Source of the DNA: Xanthoparmelia taractica
Taxonomy: Eukaryota; Ascomycota; Lecanoromycetes; Lecanorales; Parmeliaceae
DNA length: 64,000 bases
NCBI GenBank assembly: GCA_033085395.1
Contig: JANQBS010000084.1
Location: 1-64,000 of the forward strand
Reading direction: 5' to 3'
Shown here piece by piece: positions 10,742-21,668 of this stretch; position 1 is the stretch's first letter; each line of letters starts with the position of its first letter. The position numbers and the translations under genes were made by a program. The notes under the pieces are model-generated. The model worked only from the letters and a program-made list of their open reading frames with translations, did no database searches and was not told where the DNA came from.

Positions 10742-13700
10742 TCAACGGCATTGGCAGGCCTTTCGTTGAGCCATACTTTTACTATTCAGCTCTGACACCA
10801 GCACGGATGCTCTTGGACGATCCTGAGGTGAGCTTGTCAGCATCGACAATGTCAAATTGGGCACTAATGGGAAGGTATCGAAGCCGCGCAAGTGGAAGGA
10901 TTCCGTCCCAGGTTTGATATCATTGAGCGCCTGAGTAATACTGCGTCTGTTTTCTTGAACGTAGGTCGCGTAGTCATCATCGTCCTCGAAATCGTCAAGT
11001 TGCCATTCCAAGATGGCTCCTAGCATCTCCAGGAATACACAGCCAAGAGAGAAAATATCGGCTGCTCGGCTGCGCTCATCGCCAGCCACGACTTCTGGTG
11101 CACTGTACCGGCGCGTCATACCTGTATTACCAGCTGTCACGCTAACGCTGCCCTCAAAATCATGTGCAATGCCAAAATCGGTGTATAGAATCTTCTCCCC
11201 ATGAACCAAGAGATTCTGCGGTTTTATGTTCTTGTGCTTGACATGCTGGGAATGGATGTAGCGCAAGCCTTCCACAAGGCAAACGGTCCATTTGACCAAT
11301 AGGTCAACCTGACTGGGCACGTCACGATCCAACTCTTCCATGAAATCTCCAAGGTCCTTGTCAGCTAGAGGCAGAAGCAGGATCGAAGAGCTTTTGCCGC
11401 GGCTATAGGAACCAAGGACTTCAACCACATGGACATGTTGCAGTTTTTGCATGATACGGACTTCCTCAAGAAAATCTTTTCTTGCAGACGCGGTTGGCGT
11501 CTTGCATGTCTTGCGGACGCAAATGCGGCCATCTGAAAGACTCCGGACCTTCTCCACAATGCCACTACCGCCTCCACCAATCGAGTCAAGTACCTCAAAC
11601 GGGGCTTTTTCATCTGGTAATAGATGAATGTGGCTTGTAACCTGATCTCGCGGACTTTGGGAACGATCATACTTCTCAAGGTCTTTGATGATGTCTTTGT
11701 GTTGGGCGAACTTAGCAGCCTGCAGTGCCGTTCCGTAATGTCCGCACCGAATCATGCAATCGGCGCCCTTCTCTACCAGAAGGGCCACAACATCCCTATG
11801 GCCATGGTAGGCGGCAGCTTGTAGTGGGCTACCCAGGCTTCCGCCGGTTCAGTTCACTTCGGCACCGTGCAATATCAATCGCCTCACAGTACTTAGTAGT
11901 CCCAGTGAAGACGCGTAGTATAGTGCTGAGCAAGTTTCCCGCCGTAGTTTATGCGGATTCAGTGATGAGCTCCATGGCCTATCAGGATCGAACATTCGAA
12001 GCCAATTCACTAGATCACCATGAGACGGGTCTAGTAGATGTTCAACCCTCGTATCCAGTTGATCCAAGCCCCCCTGCTGCGGAGATTCTTTCACGTGATA
12101 GAACCATTCATGGCTAGCGTAGTGGGATAGGGGGAACTGAGTCTGGAATGTATCCTCCAGAAGGTTGTTGGCGCTGATTGAGGACAAGTAGCCTATGCAG
12201 GATATTGCAATGGTTCTATTTGCGTCTCGCTGTACGCTGTATCTTGCAAGTGGCCCGGTGCTGCATCGACTAGAGGTGAGGTATTCTTTCACCGAAAAGT
12301 GAGCAAATCGTAATTCCTCGACCTCGATCGTGTCGCCGTTCTCGCTCAAGACTTTGACTGAAGATACAACGACCAGATCGGGGCAGATCGTAAGTGTGTC
12401 GTGCGGATCGACAAGCCGGTTATCAGGGTTCAGATGAGGTCTTTCCAGGAGGTCATCTATTGCGAGAGCTTCTGCGACCTCTTCGATCCGAAGGGGCCGA
12501 TTGCTATAAGTAACCCACTGTAGCAGTCTAAGAGCTTCCGTCTCATATTCTGGCGAAATCCCCATCAATATTCTCTCGTAAGTCTCATCGAGAGTTCTTG
12601 GCAATGATGCTAGCGTTTTTCGAACAGCTGACACCCTTACGCACCTGCGTAGGGCATCTAATTGGCATTCGACCCATCGGAACCTGTAGAGTGTTTGTTA
12701 GCACTCCTAGTTAGATCTTTCAAGAAGGAACGTTTTACATTCCATTGCCGCCATTCCGTAACGTTGTCTCTATCTCGTCCAAGATTTCCAACGGCCATCG
12801 CTGCAGTTTTGGATCATTGATAATGGTTTCGTGGATATAAATTGAGATATCATCTTTGGTGATAGTGCTGGCATTTCCAAGTTGGACCACAGTGGCAGAA
12901 TAAGCATCGAAGAAGAGCCGGAGTTCTGTGTCTTCCCGACTAGTCGCAAGAAAATGCAGAGTGTCGAAACTCCACGCTAGCAGAACGTGAACAAAATCCA
13001 GAAAATTATCGACCTCGTTGCATTCATCCACGGCGTCAATGAATATATATGTTGCCTCAAGCTCCTGAAGCCTCAGACGAAGCGTGGCTGTAAGTTCATC
13101 CAATGATGGCTGTCGCTGACCGTACTGGCAAGTTTTGTAAAGCTCTTCGAGGACTTGGGAGTCCGTCTCACCTCTCAGTGACAGTTGCAGTGTCAACGAG
13201 CGTACCATGTTCTCAAGACTCTGTTTCTCGTGATCATTGTAAGCAAAATAGAAGTAAGCAACAGCGGTATCAGAGCTAGAGGAACAGCGGAGCAATGCTT
13301 CGTCAATGGCGTTAGAGCTGTAGATGTTAATTTCCGCTTTGAGATGTTTGACACTGCAAAAGGGTGTGTACATACCACAGAGTAGTCTTTCCGCATCCCG
13401 CTATAACAATTATCAGCCTAAGGAAGTGCAAAGCTCCCTTAGGAGTAACTCACGGGGGCCTTGCAGCCAAAGGACTGATCTTGGAGTTGAAAACCATTCC
13501 GTAAATTGAGTGCCATCCACGAACCACGATCCTGTGGATGGTTCTCGTTTTGCCCTGGCAAAATTTTGATTCGTACCCGGGTCTGGCGCCATGAGCCAAC
13601 GGATTAGCTTTTCTCGCCTGTCGCGATCTATGGGAGGTCCGATGTCAGATAAGTCCTACAGCAGGTTAAAGGTGTGACTTTTACCTAGTCTCAGTACATC

Positions 13701-14219
13701 GGTTGACCGAGCCAGCCTGTCTACATCGTCCGCGATTGCAGACGCAGTTGCACTGCGTAAAATGAGTAGAGCGTTCGGAACAGGGACGCATTGGGAATAC
13801 CTTGCGTCCGCCCTGGTGGCATGTAGGACTGTAACCGTGTATTTTTCTATACTTTCAATCGCCCAGAGTGTTTCCTTCTTTGTGAGCGGCCAAGTCTTCC
13901 TGAAGAAGCGTGAGCCTCTTCTGATTTTATCGTCACCTAGACGTGTCAAAAGATTGGTGAGCTCCTGGGTGTAAAGATTTAGAGGCCCGTCGGTTCCGTA
14001 CAAGAGGGTCAAAAGCGCACGGCCTCTTTCACTTTGCGAATCAAATACACGCATCTTGCGCATGAGAGTTTCTAGGATTTGTTGGAAGGAAGCCAAGCGA
14101 TCTATGAGGACCAGTAAATGTTGCGGAGCATTATCCAAATGCCTTCGATAATCATAGCACGCGGTTGTGAGTTCACTGGTGGTGGTGATAAGGCAGTGGA
14201 GCGCGCCGAGCGCTTCCAT
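10742..14219 (-). pseudogene. NLR-type gene: HeLo-like, NACHT, ankyrin, kinase-like
   Basis: Five recognisable coding parts run in order. 14,219-13,698: HeLo-like STAND N-terminus (CYDYRRHLDNAPQHLL; KKETLWAIESIEKY). 13,655-13,454 and 13,400-13,376: lead-in and P-loop GPPGCGKTTL. 13,353-12,736: Walker B region YIFIDAVDECNE and the SRED sensor. 12,683-11,852: winged-helix region (LPRTLDETYERIL, RFAHFSVKEYLTS) and the first ankyrin. 11,848-10,742: second ankyrin, then a kinase-like domain with IGGGGSG loop, TDFGIA and SAPE. Introns at 13,401-13,453 and 12,684-12,735 are clear; 13,656-13,697 is tentative. Lesions: an in-frame TGA at 11,849-11,851 inside an ankyrin repeat, and a 22-nt interval at 13,354-13,375 that breaks frame after the P-loop and is too short for a normal intron. 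The kinase catalytic loop reads HKNIKPQN, with Asn for the catalytic Asp. The intact family senses non-self and triggers cell death. Divergent from the HeLo gene at 14,722. Confidence 0.75.
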
Positions 14220-14721
14220 AGCCAGGAGAAGAGTAGAATTGATTCACTTAGGATGAGAGGTCTTCTCCGAACGTGAATGGGTAATTTCTCAGATTCGTAT
14301 GCCTTCAAGTCGATTCGGTGTATTCTGGCGACGTTCAGGTTTATCGATCCCAATCTGAATCTCAGGATGTCTCTTTCCGACCTTTCTTTCAACATGAACA
14401 GGATATCCCGACTGGATAATATGATATATATATATATATCAACTAACACAAACCTCGATGACTTGATTGTGGTTAATGATACGAGATGGTAGAGTGGAAT
14501 TGTTCAGACAAAAGGCTGAGTAATCACATGCAGGATACTATACCTGATCAGTTCAGGGGGCGGGGCTATGCGTTGGTGCTACGGCTGTTGTAGTAAGGTG
14601 AGGTGAGATGATTAGGGCTCCATCAAAGACAGCGGCATGTCCTCTACTACTATTGCATACGAAGAAGAGAACTTGAAGTTGACTTTCATTGATCAGGGAA
14701 ATAGAGCAATTGCCCTCCGTT
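14220..14721. promoter_or_regulatory. Shared divergent promoter of NLR/HeLo pair
   Basis: A 502-bp gap between two head-to-head starts. It contains a (TA)8 tract at 14,424-14,439. No other gene is seen, so this must carry both promoters; co-regulation is an inference. Confidence 0.5.
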
Positions 14722-16428
14722 ATGGAACCCGCAGGCCTTGCTTTGGCTGCATTTTCCACTCTCAAAGAGGTATACTTGCTATCTAAATTTTTACTGCGAG
14801 TCATCTCCTCCGCAATAAAGCACCAAATGGAAAAGACAAGGCTGCATCTCCAATTTCGACACGAGTTTATCTTTCTCCGAAGCTTTGGAATCCTACTGAC
14901 AAGAAAAGACAATACCGTGCTCGATGACGAAGAACTAGATGGCGACTGGCTTAGACACATTGTCAGTATATTGGAGCAGCTACGGGTTGCATACGGGGAT
15001 TACGCAAAGATCGCGGCTGCGAAAGACGACGAGTACAGACGTTTTAGCCCATATTCGCCTTTCAGCGCTACAGTCTCGAATACCATAGACTTTAGCCTCG
15101 ATGTGGAAGAAAACCCTATGAACATTTCGTCAGCAGTAGAACATGCAGAGAAATCTTCATGGTTGAGCGAGTATAGCAAGACACTCAAGAATACAGACTG
15201 GAGATGGGCTTTGTTCCAGAAACGTAAACTCGAGGAGATACTCGCCGACTTCAAGATGTGGAATGCAATGCTGAAAGAACTCATTCCAATCACACTCGCT
15301 GCTGGTCGATCAGGTGATGATCGGTCGGTATCAATGTTGAGCGATCGCGCAAGTGAGGAAGACATTAGAAGGCTCGGAGTCGGCGTTCATACTCAACTTC
15401 GCAAATTTAGTACCAATGAAAGTACCGATGATACGGATGTCCACCTCCGTGACGTATCACTCGAAACACCAGAGACGACTCAGACTTCGCCTCTCTCATT
15501 TGGCGTCTTATCGAGGGATGAAAAAGAGCGGGAAAACGTGTTGATAGAGTACAAACCTATAGTTCACCGGTCCAAGTCTGTTAAAATCAAACAGTCTCTA
15601 GCTCCGTCTCATAAGGATATGGAGGCGATCAGGTTAGCTAGCCTTCTGCGCCTAGCTGGAAAGTCAGAACTCCGCACATTGCCATTCGTGGGATATATCG
15701 AAAAACCTTTCATGGAGCCGCCGCAGTACGCCTTTCTATTTCAGTATCCCGGAAGAGCTTTGGAGCAGTCGCCAGTCTCTCTACACGAGATGTTGTCCTC
15801 CGAGAGCCACGATGTCTCTTTAGAGGATCGTTTTGCAACAGCAAAAGCGGTAGCTACCTCTTTATGGACCTTACATACAGACAATTGGGTTCACAAAAGC
15901 ATACGTTCCCAAAGCGTTGTCTTTTTCCTCGAGCAAGGCGGCATCATCGCGTGCCGAGACCCCTATCTTGTGGACTTTGAGTATTCCCGCCCGGCCAATC
16001 AGAACACGACTTGGACCTGGGACCAAGATGAGGAAAAGAACTTGTACCGGCACCCTGAGCGTCAGGGTCCTCCAACAAGGTCATTCGACAAGACACACGA
16101 TGTTTATGCGCTTGGAGTTGTCCTCCTTGAGATCGGCCTTTGGCAGACGGCCTTTGAGATTCGGAAGCACGCAAAGCAAGCCCGGGAGCCTGCCGTGCGC
16201 TTTGACAGGTATGATCTGAAGGAAGCTTTCATTGCTGTTGCAAAGCAGCGTCTTTCCAGAACGATGGGACTCTCATATCGGGATGCTGTTTTAACATGCT
16301 TGATGAGCGATTTCACTTGTAAGGTCCACGATGACGGCTTCGGGATGGAATTCTATGAGAAAGTGGTGCAAAAATTAGACCTCAGGCGCCTTCTGCCATC
16401 TGCAAAGATTATGGTAGATAGAATGTGA
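14722..16428 (+). CDS. HeLo-domain protein with C-terminal pseudokinase
   Basis: Single exon of 568 residues; start chosen at the ATG encoding MEPAGLALAAF, the usual HeLo start. Residues 1 to about 230 are an alpha-helical HeLo-type region (GLALAAFSTLKEVY, RHEFIFLRSFG, WLRHIVSILEQLRVAYGDYAK), about 230-300 a Ser/Thr/Glu-rich linker, and about 300-560 a protein-kinase fold. The kinase lacks catalytic residues: the HRD position (near 389) reads HKSIRSQS and the DFG position (near 417) reads DFE, while helix-F-like DVYALGVVLLEIG is kept. HeLo domains (HET-S, MLKL four-helix bundle) insert into membranes to kill the cell when released, so this is probably a membrane executioner held by its pseudokinase. 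It lies head-to-head with the NLR. Alternative: a fungal HeLo-like protein of other function. Kinase fold sure; HeLo assignment moderate. Confidence 0.75.
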   Translation: MEPAGLALAAFSTLKEVYLLSKFLLRVISSAIKHQMEKTRLHLQFRHEFIFLRSFGILLTRKDNTVLDDEELDGDWLRHIVSILEQLRVAYGDYAKIAAAKDDEYRRFSPYSPFSATVSNTIDFSLDVEENPMNISSAVEHAEKSSWLSEYSKTLKNTDWRWALFQKRKLEEILADFKMWNAMLKELIPITLAAGRSGDDRSVSMLSDRASEEDIRRLGVGVHTQLRKFSTNESTDDTDVHLRDVSLETPETTQTSPLSFGVLSRDEKERENVLIEYKPIVHRSKSVKIKQSLAPSHKDMEAIRLASLLRLAGKSELRTLPFVGYIEKPFMEPPQYAFLFQYPGRALEQSPVSLHEMLSSESHDVSLEDRFATAKAVATSLWTLHTDNWVHKSIRSQSVVFFLEQGGIIACRDPYLVDFEYSRPANQNTTWTWDQDEEKNLYRHPERQGPPTRSFDKTHDVYALGVVLLEIGLWQTAFEIRKHAKQAREPAVRFDRYDLKEAFIAVAKQRLSRTMGLSYRDAVLTCLMSDFTCKVHDDGFGMEFYEKVVQKLDLRRLLPSAKIMVDRM

Positions 16429-18213
16429 AGCTGGCCTGGCAGTTATGTGCATTGCGATTCTATGAGCATAGGGTAGAGCCGTCAAAGATTTGGTCCACGT
16501 CCGGTCCGTTTCCGTCACGCTGAAATTGAAACTTTCTGAGTCTAAAGCATGCTAATCTGGTTGAGATTGATCTCGGTGCCGGTTACACGTGTACCTGGCT
16601 CTACCATGCAGGAATCAGGGAGCTCTGTTCTAGCTAAATAAAAAAATACAGAACCCAACATCTCCAGCTACTACAGCAACAGCCAATCCCACACCCCTGC
16701 ACCCTCGCCGCTCTCTTCATCCTCAAAAACCTAATGGATATCGTCCGGCATCTCTTATTCTCGCGGGTGACAACCACAATCCCATCAATGATCAGTGGCA
16801 TCTGCACATCCCCCCTCTGCATTTCCACCCCTTTGCCAGACTGATATCAACCGTCCAGGCGGAAAAAATCATCACGTAGCGCGCACAGCATCGGCGGCGC
16901 CAAAAGGGCGAAGTGGTTTGGACACACAAGCAATAGCGACGCACGGCTTTTCCGTACTTCAGTGAGGATAAACGCTGCAACAATTCTTTGGTGCAGATTG
17001 TGTTGCCATCTTCGCTTGTGATTAAGCAGACGGCGTAGCGTTTATTCTGTTAATCGCGTGCCTCAGATTTTCCGGTCTTATAGTCTTTCCTAAACAACAA
17101 GAGCAAGATGCTATCCTGGTGTAATGGTTGTATCGTATTCATGCCAAGAGACAGGTTAGAGTCAAGATGCAAGAAGAAAGAATGCTGAAGACAAAATTCA
17201 AGATTGCTAAGAGTGACAGGAACATGTATAGTACACTGTACGAATTACTACCTCGCTTGCAGACTGTTCCAAAACAGGCGAACACTGGTGAGGGGGCTTT
17301 ATCAATTTCCCAATAAAGGACGGTGGCTAAAAATCCATGATTGCTAACCACCCTTGGGTTCCTCAATCGCATATGGCGCGCAGTAGAACGTTCTTACCGG
17401 TCAGTATCCTACCCAACTCCAAAGTCCGTCCTATCCATTCAGTATCCTCTTCACTTACAGCCTTCTCAATGACTGCTCTGAGCGCACAGCTCCCTTGATA
17501 GCCATGTTCGAAGAGACGGCGGGACTGATTTGCGGCTTGAGGCTTGATCGGCCCAACGAGCGTGGAAGTAGCATGATATCTGATCAATTCCTACAAACTT
17601 TGGTGAGAGGTGCGGCAATTCTACCGCTTCTAACAGTCTGGGTCATATTATGTAGAAAGCCGCAGCGCTATATTCCAATACGAAAGGATATACCAAAGCT
17701 GCTGTGAATCTTCTGACCTCCCGTCTCACATCGACTGGAGGCTGAAGCGGAAAACTAAGATTTTACGTGTTGCTGAGGGTAAGACACACCTTGAAGAGTC
17801 GCAACATTATGCCACACAGATTCCGTGCTGGCATGACTCAAAGGACGATTTGGCCTGTGTTCTTTCCGTAGCACAGTAGAGCAGTACTCATTCCAGTATG
17901 CTCGTAGTAGGAATTGCTGGAATTTTCATTATGGACAGGTCCTAGGTTATACAGAAACGGCTATAGCTAAGGAAAAGCAGATACCGTAAGAAACCTCGTA
18001 CGTAGAAGGATTGAACACCCAGTGGCACGAACCTCTCAGTAGGTGTTGGAAATACAGGCTACTGGGGAAGCATTGGCTGACTAATCAACTGATCAAATAA
18101 TCTGATTGACTATCAATTGATCCTCCTCAGAGAACATAGAGAACATTGAGTAGGAAACCATGAAGGCGGTCATGGTCCAGTATTTATCCCTGAGAATCCC
18201 CCTAACTCCCATA
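16429..18213. other. Gene-poor interval before the Fot1-like element
   Basis: About 1.8 kb with only short overlapping frames and no family match. 17,112-17,122 (TGGTGTAATGG) fits a tRNA A-box, but no tRNA can be folded (see rejected). Confidence 0.5.
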
Positions 18214-18287
18214 ATCGTGCCCCACACTCAGCCTCGTTCCTCGGCTGAGTGCTACCCAGCCATAGACAAATTTCAGCCATACGCAAA
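18214..18287 (+). repeat. Left 74-bp TIR of Fot1-like element
   Basis: Identical to the reverse complement of 20,041-20,114. It begins ATCGTGCCCCACACTCAGCC and contains an internal hairpin (CTCAGCC, 9-nt loop, GGCTGAG at 18,226-18,248). Confidence 0.95.
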
Positions 18288-20040
18288 AATCGACTAATTT
18301 CCAACCCATCTATCTTTCAACCCACACCATTCAACAACATCATGGACCATTCATATACAGCCATCGAGAGTCGCATTCAAGAGGCCATTGACGCCATTAA
18401 CACGAGAAAGAACGCGAAAATCAGTGACGTTGCGAAAGAGTTTAACGTTCCTTATCACAGACTCCGAAATCGACTCAACGGAGCATTATCTAAATTAAAC
18501 GTATGAGAACTTCATAATAGACGTCTAAAATCTAATCAAAAGCTAGCCCTAACCGTATTCTATTAAAGACTCAGCAATTCAGATACTTCGACACGTCTTA
18601 ATAGTATTAAAATCGAGGCAAATCGACTACTTCGTCAAGATTGTAATCTTAATAATTCCTCACCTTCCCTTAAGTTATAATAGATCAAACGATGAATAAA
18701 TCGTTAGCTAGATCTCTTCAAAGTCAAACGAAAACCTCTCGCTGCAGAAAGAAGAAATACGCACGATCTAGATCTTATTACGAGTTATTTTAAGAGATTT
18801 CAAAGGGTGATTTAAGAGCATGATATATATTCTTAGAATATATGAAATTTTAATAAGACGGGATATCGAATTGAGATGGCACGCAGTGATTGAGTCATTG
18901 CTGTAGATTCTACACGTATAATCTATAGCAAATGCCCTAATAATCGCGAGCTATTAACTATTATTAAGTGTATTAACGATATTGATGGCGAGATCTCTTT
19001 ATTCTTAATTGTGACTGGAATCAATATCTTGGCTTCCTGGTTCGTCAACGATTTGGATCCCCACGTCGCTATGATTACTTCGGAGACAGGCTTCAATAAT
19101 AACTGGATCTCACTGCAGTGAATTAAGCATTTTGAGCGATATTCTCGCCGTGGACAACAGAGTAGTCGGAGACTTCTCATTATGGATGGCTATGGATCTT
19201 ATGATATATACGAGTTCTTGGAGTACTGCGAGCACTACAACATTATTCCATTCACGTTCCCATCGCATACCACATATCTACTGCAATCACTTGATATGTG
19301 TGTGTTCCAGCCAGTCAAGTACTATTATTCCGAAGCCGTTAATCAAGCCATTTGTACGGGAGATGAGACGTTTTCTAAGGTGGAATTCCTGGCTGCATTT
19401 AACACATTTCGACGTCAAGCATTTAAATACACTACTATACTCTCAGCATGGAGACATACGGGCCTAATCTCATACAATCCAGAGGTAATTCTCGAAAAAG
19501 TACGTAACTCACTCTCACCTCGACAGACTACTTCTAAGACATCTCAATCATTTGTATCACTTACGTAAATCCCCAAATCTATTCAACAATTGACCACAGT
19601 CAATATTAAACTTATAACGTATCTCAATCTGCCAGAGGATCTATTGAAGCCTTTATAAAAGTTCGTTCGTGATAAGATTACGATAGCTCGATATAATCTC
19701 TTAATAAAATAACGATTAAAGATCACAATTTTAACTAAAAATACTCGCAAATCTCATAAATTAAAAGCTAATAAGATACTTCAAAAAGGGGATATTCTTT
19801 ATTCGATATAAGCACGTTATATTAATCAAGAATATCTTGAACTTAAACGAGCACGGGCTAAGAAACGAGAGACTGCATAACAGAAGAAGTACGATAACGT
19901 ATACAAACGAGTCTTCAAGCAGACAAAAACACATATCAAGACGTGACAGTCATCAAGGAAGTGGGAAATACGTATTTGAAAGGAGGTCATTAAGGAGTTC
20001 ATGAATAACGTCTATATATATGTAGATTAATGGGTCTAGA

Positions 20041-20114
20041 TTTGCGTATGGCTGAAATTTGTCTATGGCTGGGTAGCACTCAGCCGAGGAACGAGGCTGA
20101 GTGTGGGGCACGAT
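20041..20114 (-). repeat. Right 74-bp TIR of Fot1-like element
   Basis: Perfect inverted copy of 18,214-18,287, ending GGGGCACGAT before the TA duplication. Confidence 0.95.
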
Positions 20115-20116
20115 TA

Positions 20117-20453
20117 CAAATTGAGTGGGTCTAAGGGCAATTCTCGAACATTCCTCAGGGGCAATCAAGCGGGGCAATTACCCGCTCCAATCTGATCCCC
20201 AGATTCCAACAGTAGGAAAGCATCGTAGGGCCGAGAAGGATGTTGGGCTAGGGTTAGGGCTACTGATTCATATTCTATCCAGCCCTATGAGGCTGTGAGA
20301 ATGAAGCATAAGGAAAGACTACCCGATATATCGCACCCGTTACAAAACCTACAGCAACCTCTACAACTCACCCCATCCCTACACCAAACCCCACCTTAAC
20401 TCACCAAGACTAACAACAGACAACAACAACCATCGCCCCCCCCCCACAACCCC
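20117..20453. promoter_or_regulatory. RPB9 upstream region
   Basis: 337 bp between the transposon end and the RPB9 start. It carries a telobox-like motif, CTAGGGTTAGGG, at 20,248-20,259, a CT/CA-rich stretch just before the ATG typical of fungal housekeeping 5' leaders, and a short poly-C run. Confidence 0.5.
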
Positions 20454-21317
20454 ATGGCCTCCCCCGCCCCCTCCGCCCTCTCCCCCACCGCCGCCGACGG
20501 CGCCCCACCCCCAACAAAAACCCAAGAACAAATCACCTTCCGCTTCTGCCGCGAATGCAGCAACATGCTCTACCCGAAAGAAGACCGCCTGACCAACAAA
20601 CTCATGTTCGCCTGCCGGACGTGCCAGTTCAGCGAGGAGGCCAGCTCCAGCTGCGTGTTCCGCAACAACATGTATAATACGGTCGGGGAGACGGCGGGCG
20701 TGACGCAGGATGTTGGGAGTGATCCTACGGTTTGTGATGTCCTATGTTTCGGTGTCTTTGGTCTTTGCTGTACGCTTTGTGGGGTGGTGTTGGTGGAGAG
20801 GGAGGAGGAAGAATTGGGGGAGGAAAAGGGCAGGGGTGTGAGGATGTTTGATCTGGGTGATATGAGTGTGATGGAAGATGCAGACGAGGACATGATGGAT
20901 GGGAGCCGGATACTACACGCCACGACCAAGAAATAATAAAGGACCATGAGGGAGACACGAGAGAGCGACGCGAAGAGCAGATCCCCCAATCCCCAACACA
21001 AACCCAAAGCGGCGCAACACTTCATGAACACTCATAGCTAACATATACTCTTTCCCCCCCCAATCTAGCTACCGCGCTCGAACAAAGAATGCCCCAGCTG
21101 CCGCGAACCCGAAGCCGTCTTCTTCCAGTCGCAACAGCGGTCCGCGGAGACGGGCATGGTACGTCCCGTCCCCCCGCTTTCCTCCCTTTTTTCTCCCTCT
21201 ACCTTGTGCAGTTCTAGTTTCCTACATATTGTGGGAGCGGTCGTGCTAAGTAAGGGATTATTATGAATGCAGAAACTCTTTTACGTGTGCTGTAGTTGCG
21301 GGACGATTTTTCAATGA
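20454..21317 (+). CDS. RPB9: RNA polymerase II subunit RPB9
   Basis: Three exons: 20,454-20,729, 21,069-21,158 and 21,273-21,317, giving 135 residues. The N-terminal zinc ribbon has FCRECSNML and CRTCQF (residues about 36-64). The second ribbon has DPTLPRSNKECPSC, FFQSQQRSAETGM (the TFIIS-like basic stretch) and CCSCGTIFQ at the end. Rpb9 sits at the jaw of Pol II and affects start-site choice, elongation fidelity and transcription-coupled repair. The first 26 residues are a low-complexity Ala/Pro extension. Intron 1, 339 nt, is unusually long for this locus; intron 2 is 114 nt. A Fot1-like element lies 340 bp upstream. Confidence 0.93.
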
Positions 21318-21668
21318 ATAAATAGGGCGATGGATGGATGCTGTTTGCATAGAGGTGGAGTTTGGATGGGATGCATTTACTTGAGGGAAAGGGGTTTGAA
21401 GTTTTATGATACCAAAGACTGAGTTTGGGAGGGAGTTAAATTACAAGAGGTTGTTTGAGGTGGCCGGAAATTAGAGGCTGCTTTGATAGACGCAAAACAG
21501 AAGCTTGAAAACTCACTCGTGTGCTATTGATCATCCGTTCTGATATGCTTGGAGCAGAGAGTATACCTTTTGCCATACCATTTAAACGCCAACGCTATGC
21601 CATCACACAGCTTCGAGTATGCCACGCAACCGCTAAATGCAAGCACACAACTCATTACCGCACAACCC
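21318..21668. other. Convergent 3' intergenic region
   Basis: 351 bp between the RPB9 stop and the stop of the minus-strand carrier-like gene. Nothing recognised; presumably holds both 3' ends. Confidence 0.5.

Larger units (their letters stand above)
18214..20114 (+). mobile_element. Full-length RIP-inactivated Fot1-like transposon
   Basis: 1,901 bp flanked by TA target duplications (18,212-18,213 and 20,115-20,116), with perfect 74-bp terminal inverted repeats. The transposase frame opens at 18,342 (MDHSYTAIESRIQEAIDAIN, then AKEFNVPYHRLRNRLNG, the helix-turn-helix) and, after many stops, continues in exactly the same frame 840 nt later with LLIMDGYGSYD (second catalytic Asp), FPSHTTYLLQSLDMCVFQPV and a clean frame to 19,568. 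Size, TA duplication and domains are those of Fot1/pogo elements. Stops concentrate in 18,507-19,130, where base composition is TpA-rich. Structurally complete but coding-dead; it could still be mobilised in trans. Confidence 0.92.

Noticed and set aside
17108..17170. tRNA gene (TGGTGTAATGG fits an A-box and GGTTAGAGTCA resembles a B-box)
   Set aside because: The boxes are only 24 nt apart, too close for a tRNA, and no acceptor stem pairs.
20570..21031. Minus-strand frame opposite RPB9
   Set aside because: Low-complexity Ser/Pro sequence antisense to RPB9 exon 1 and intron 1, without any family match.
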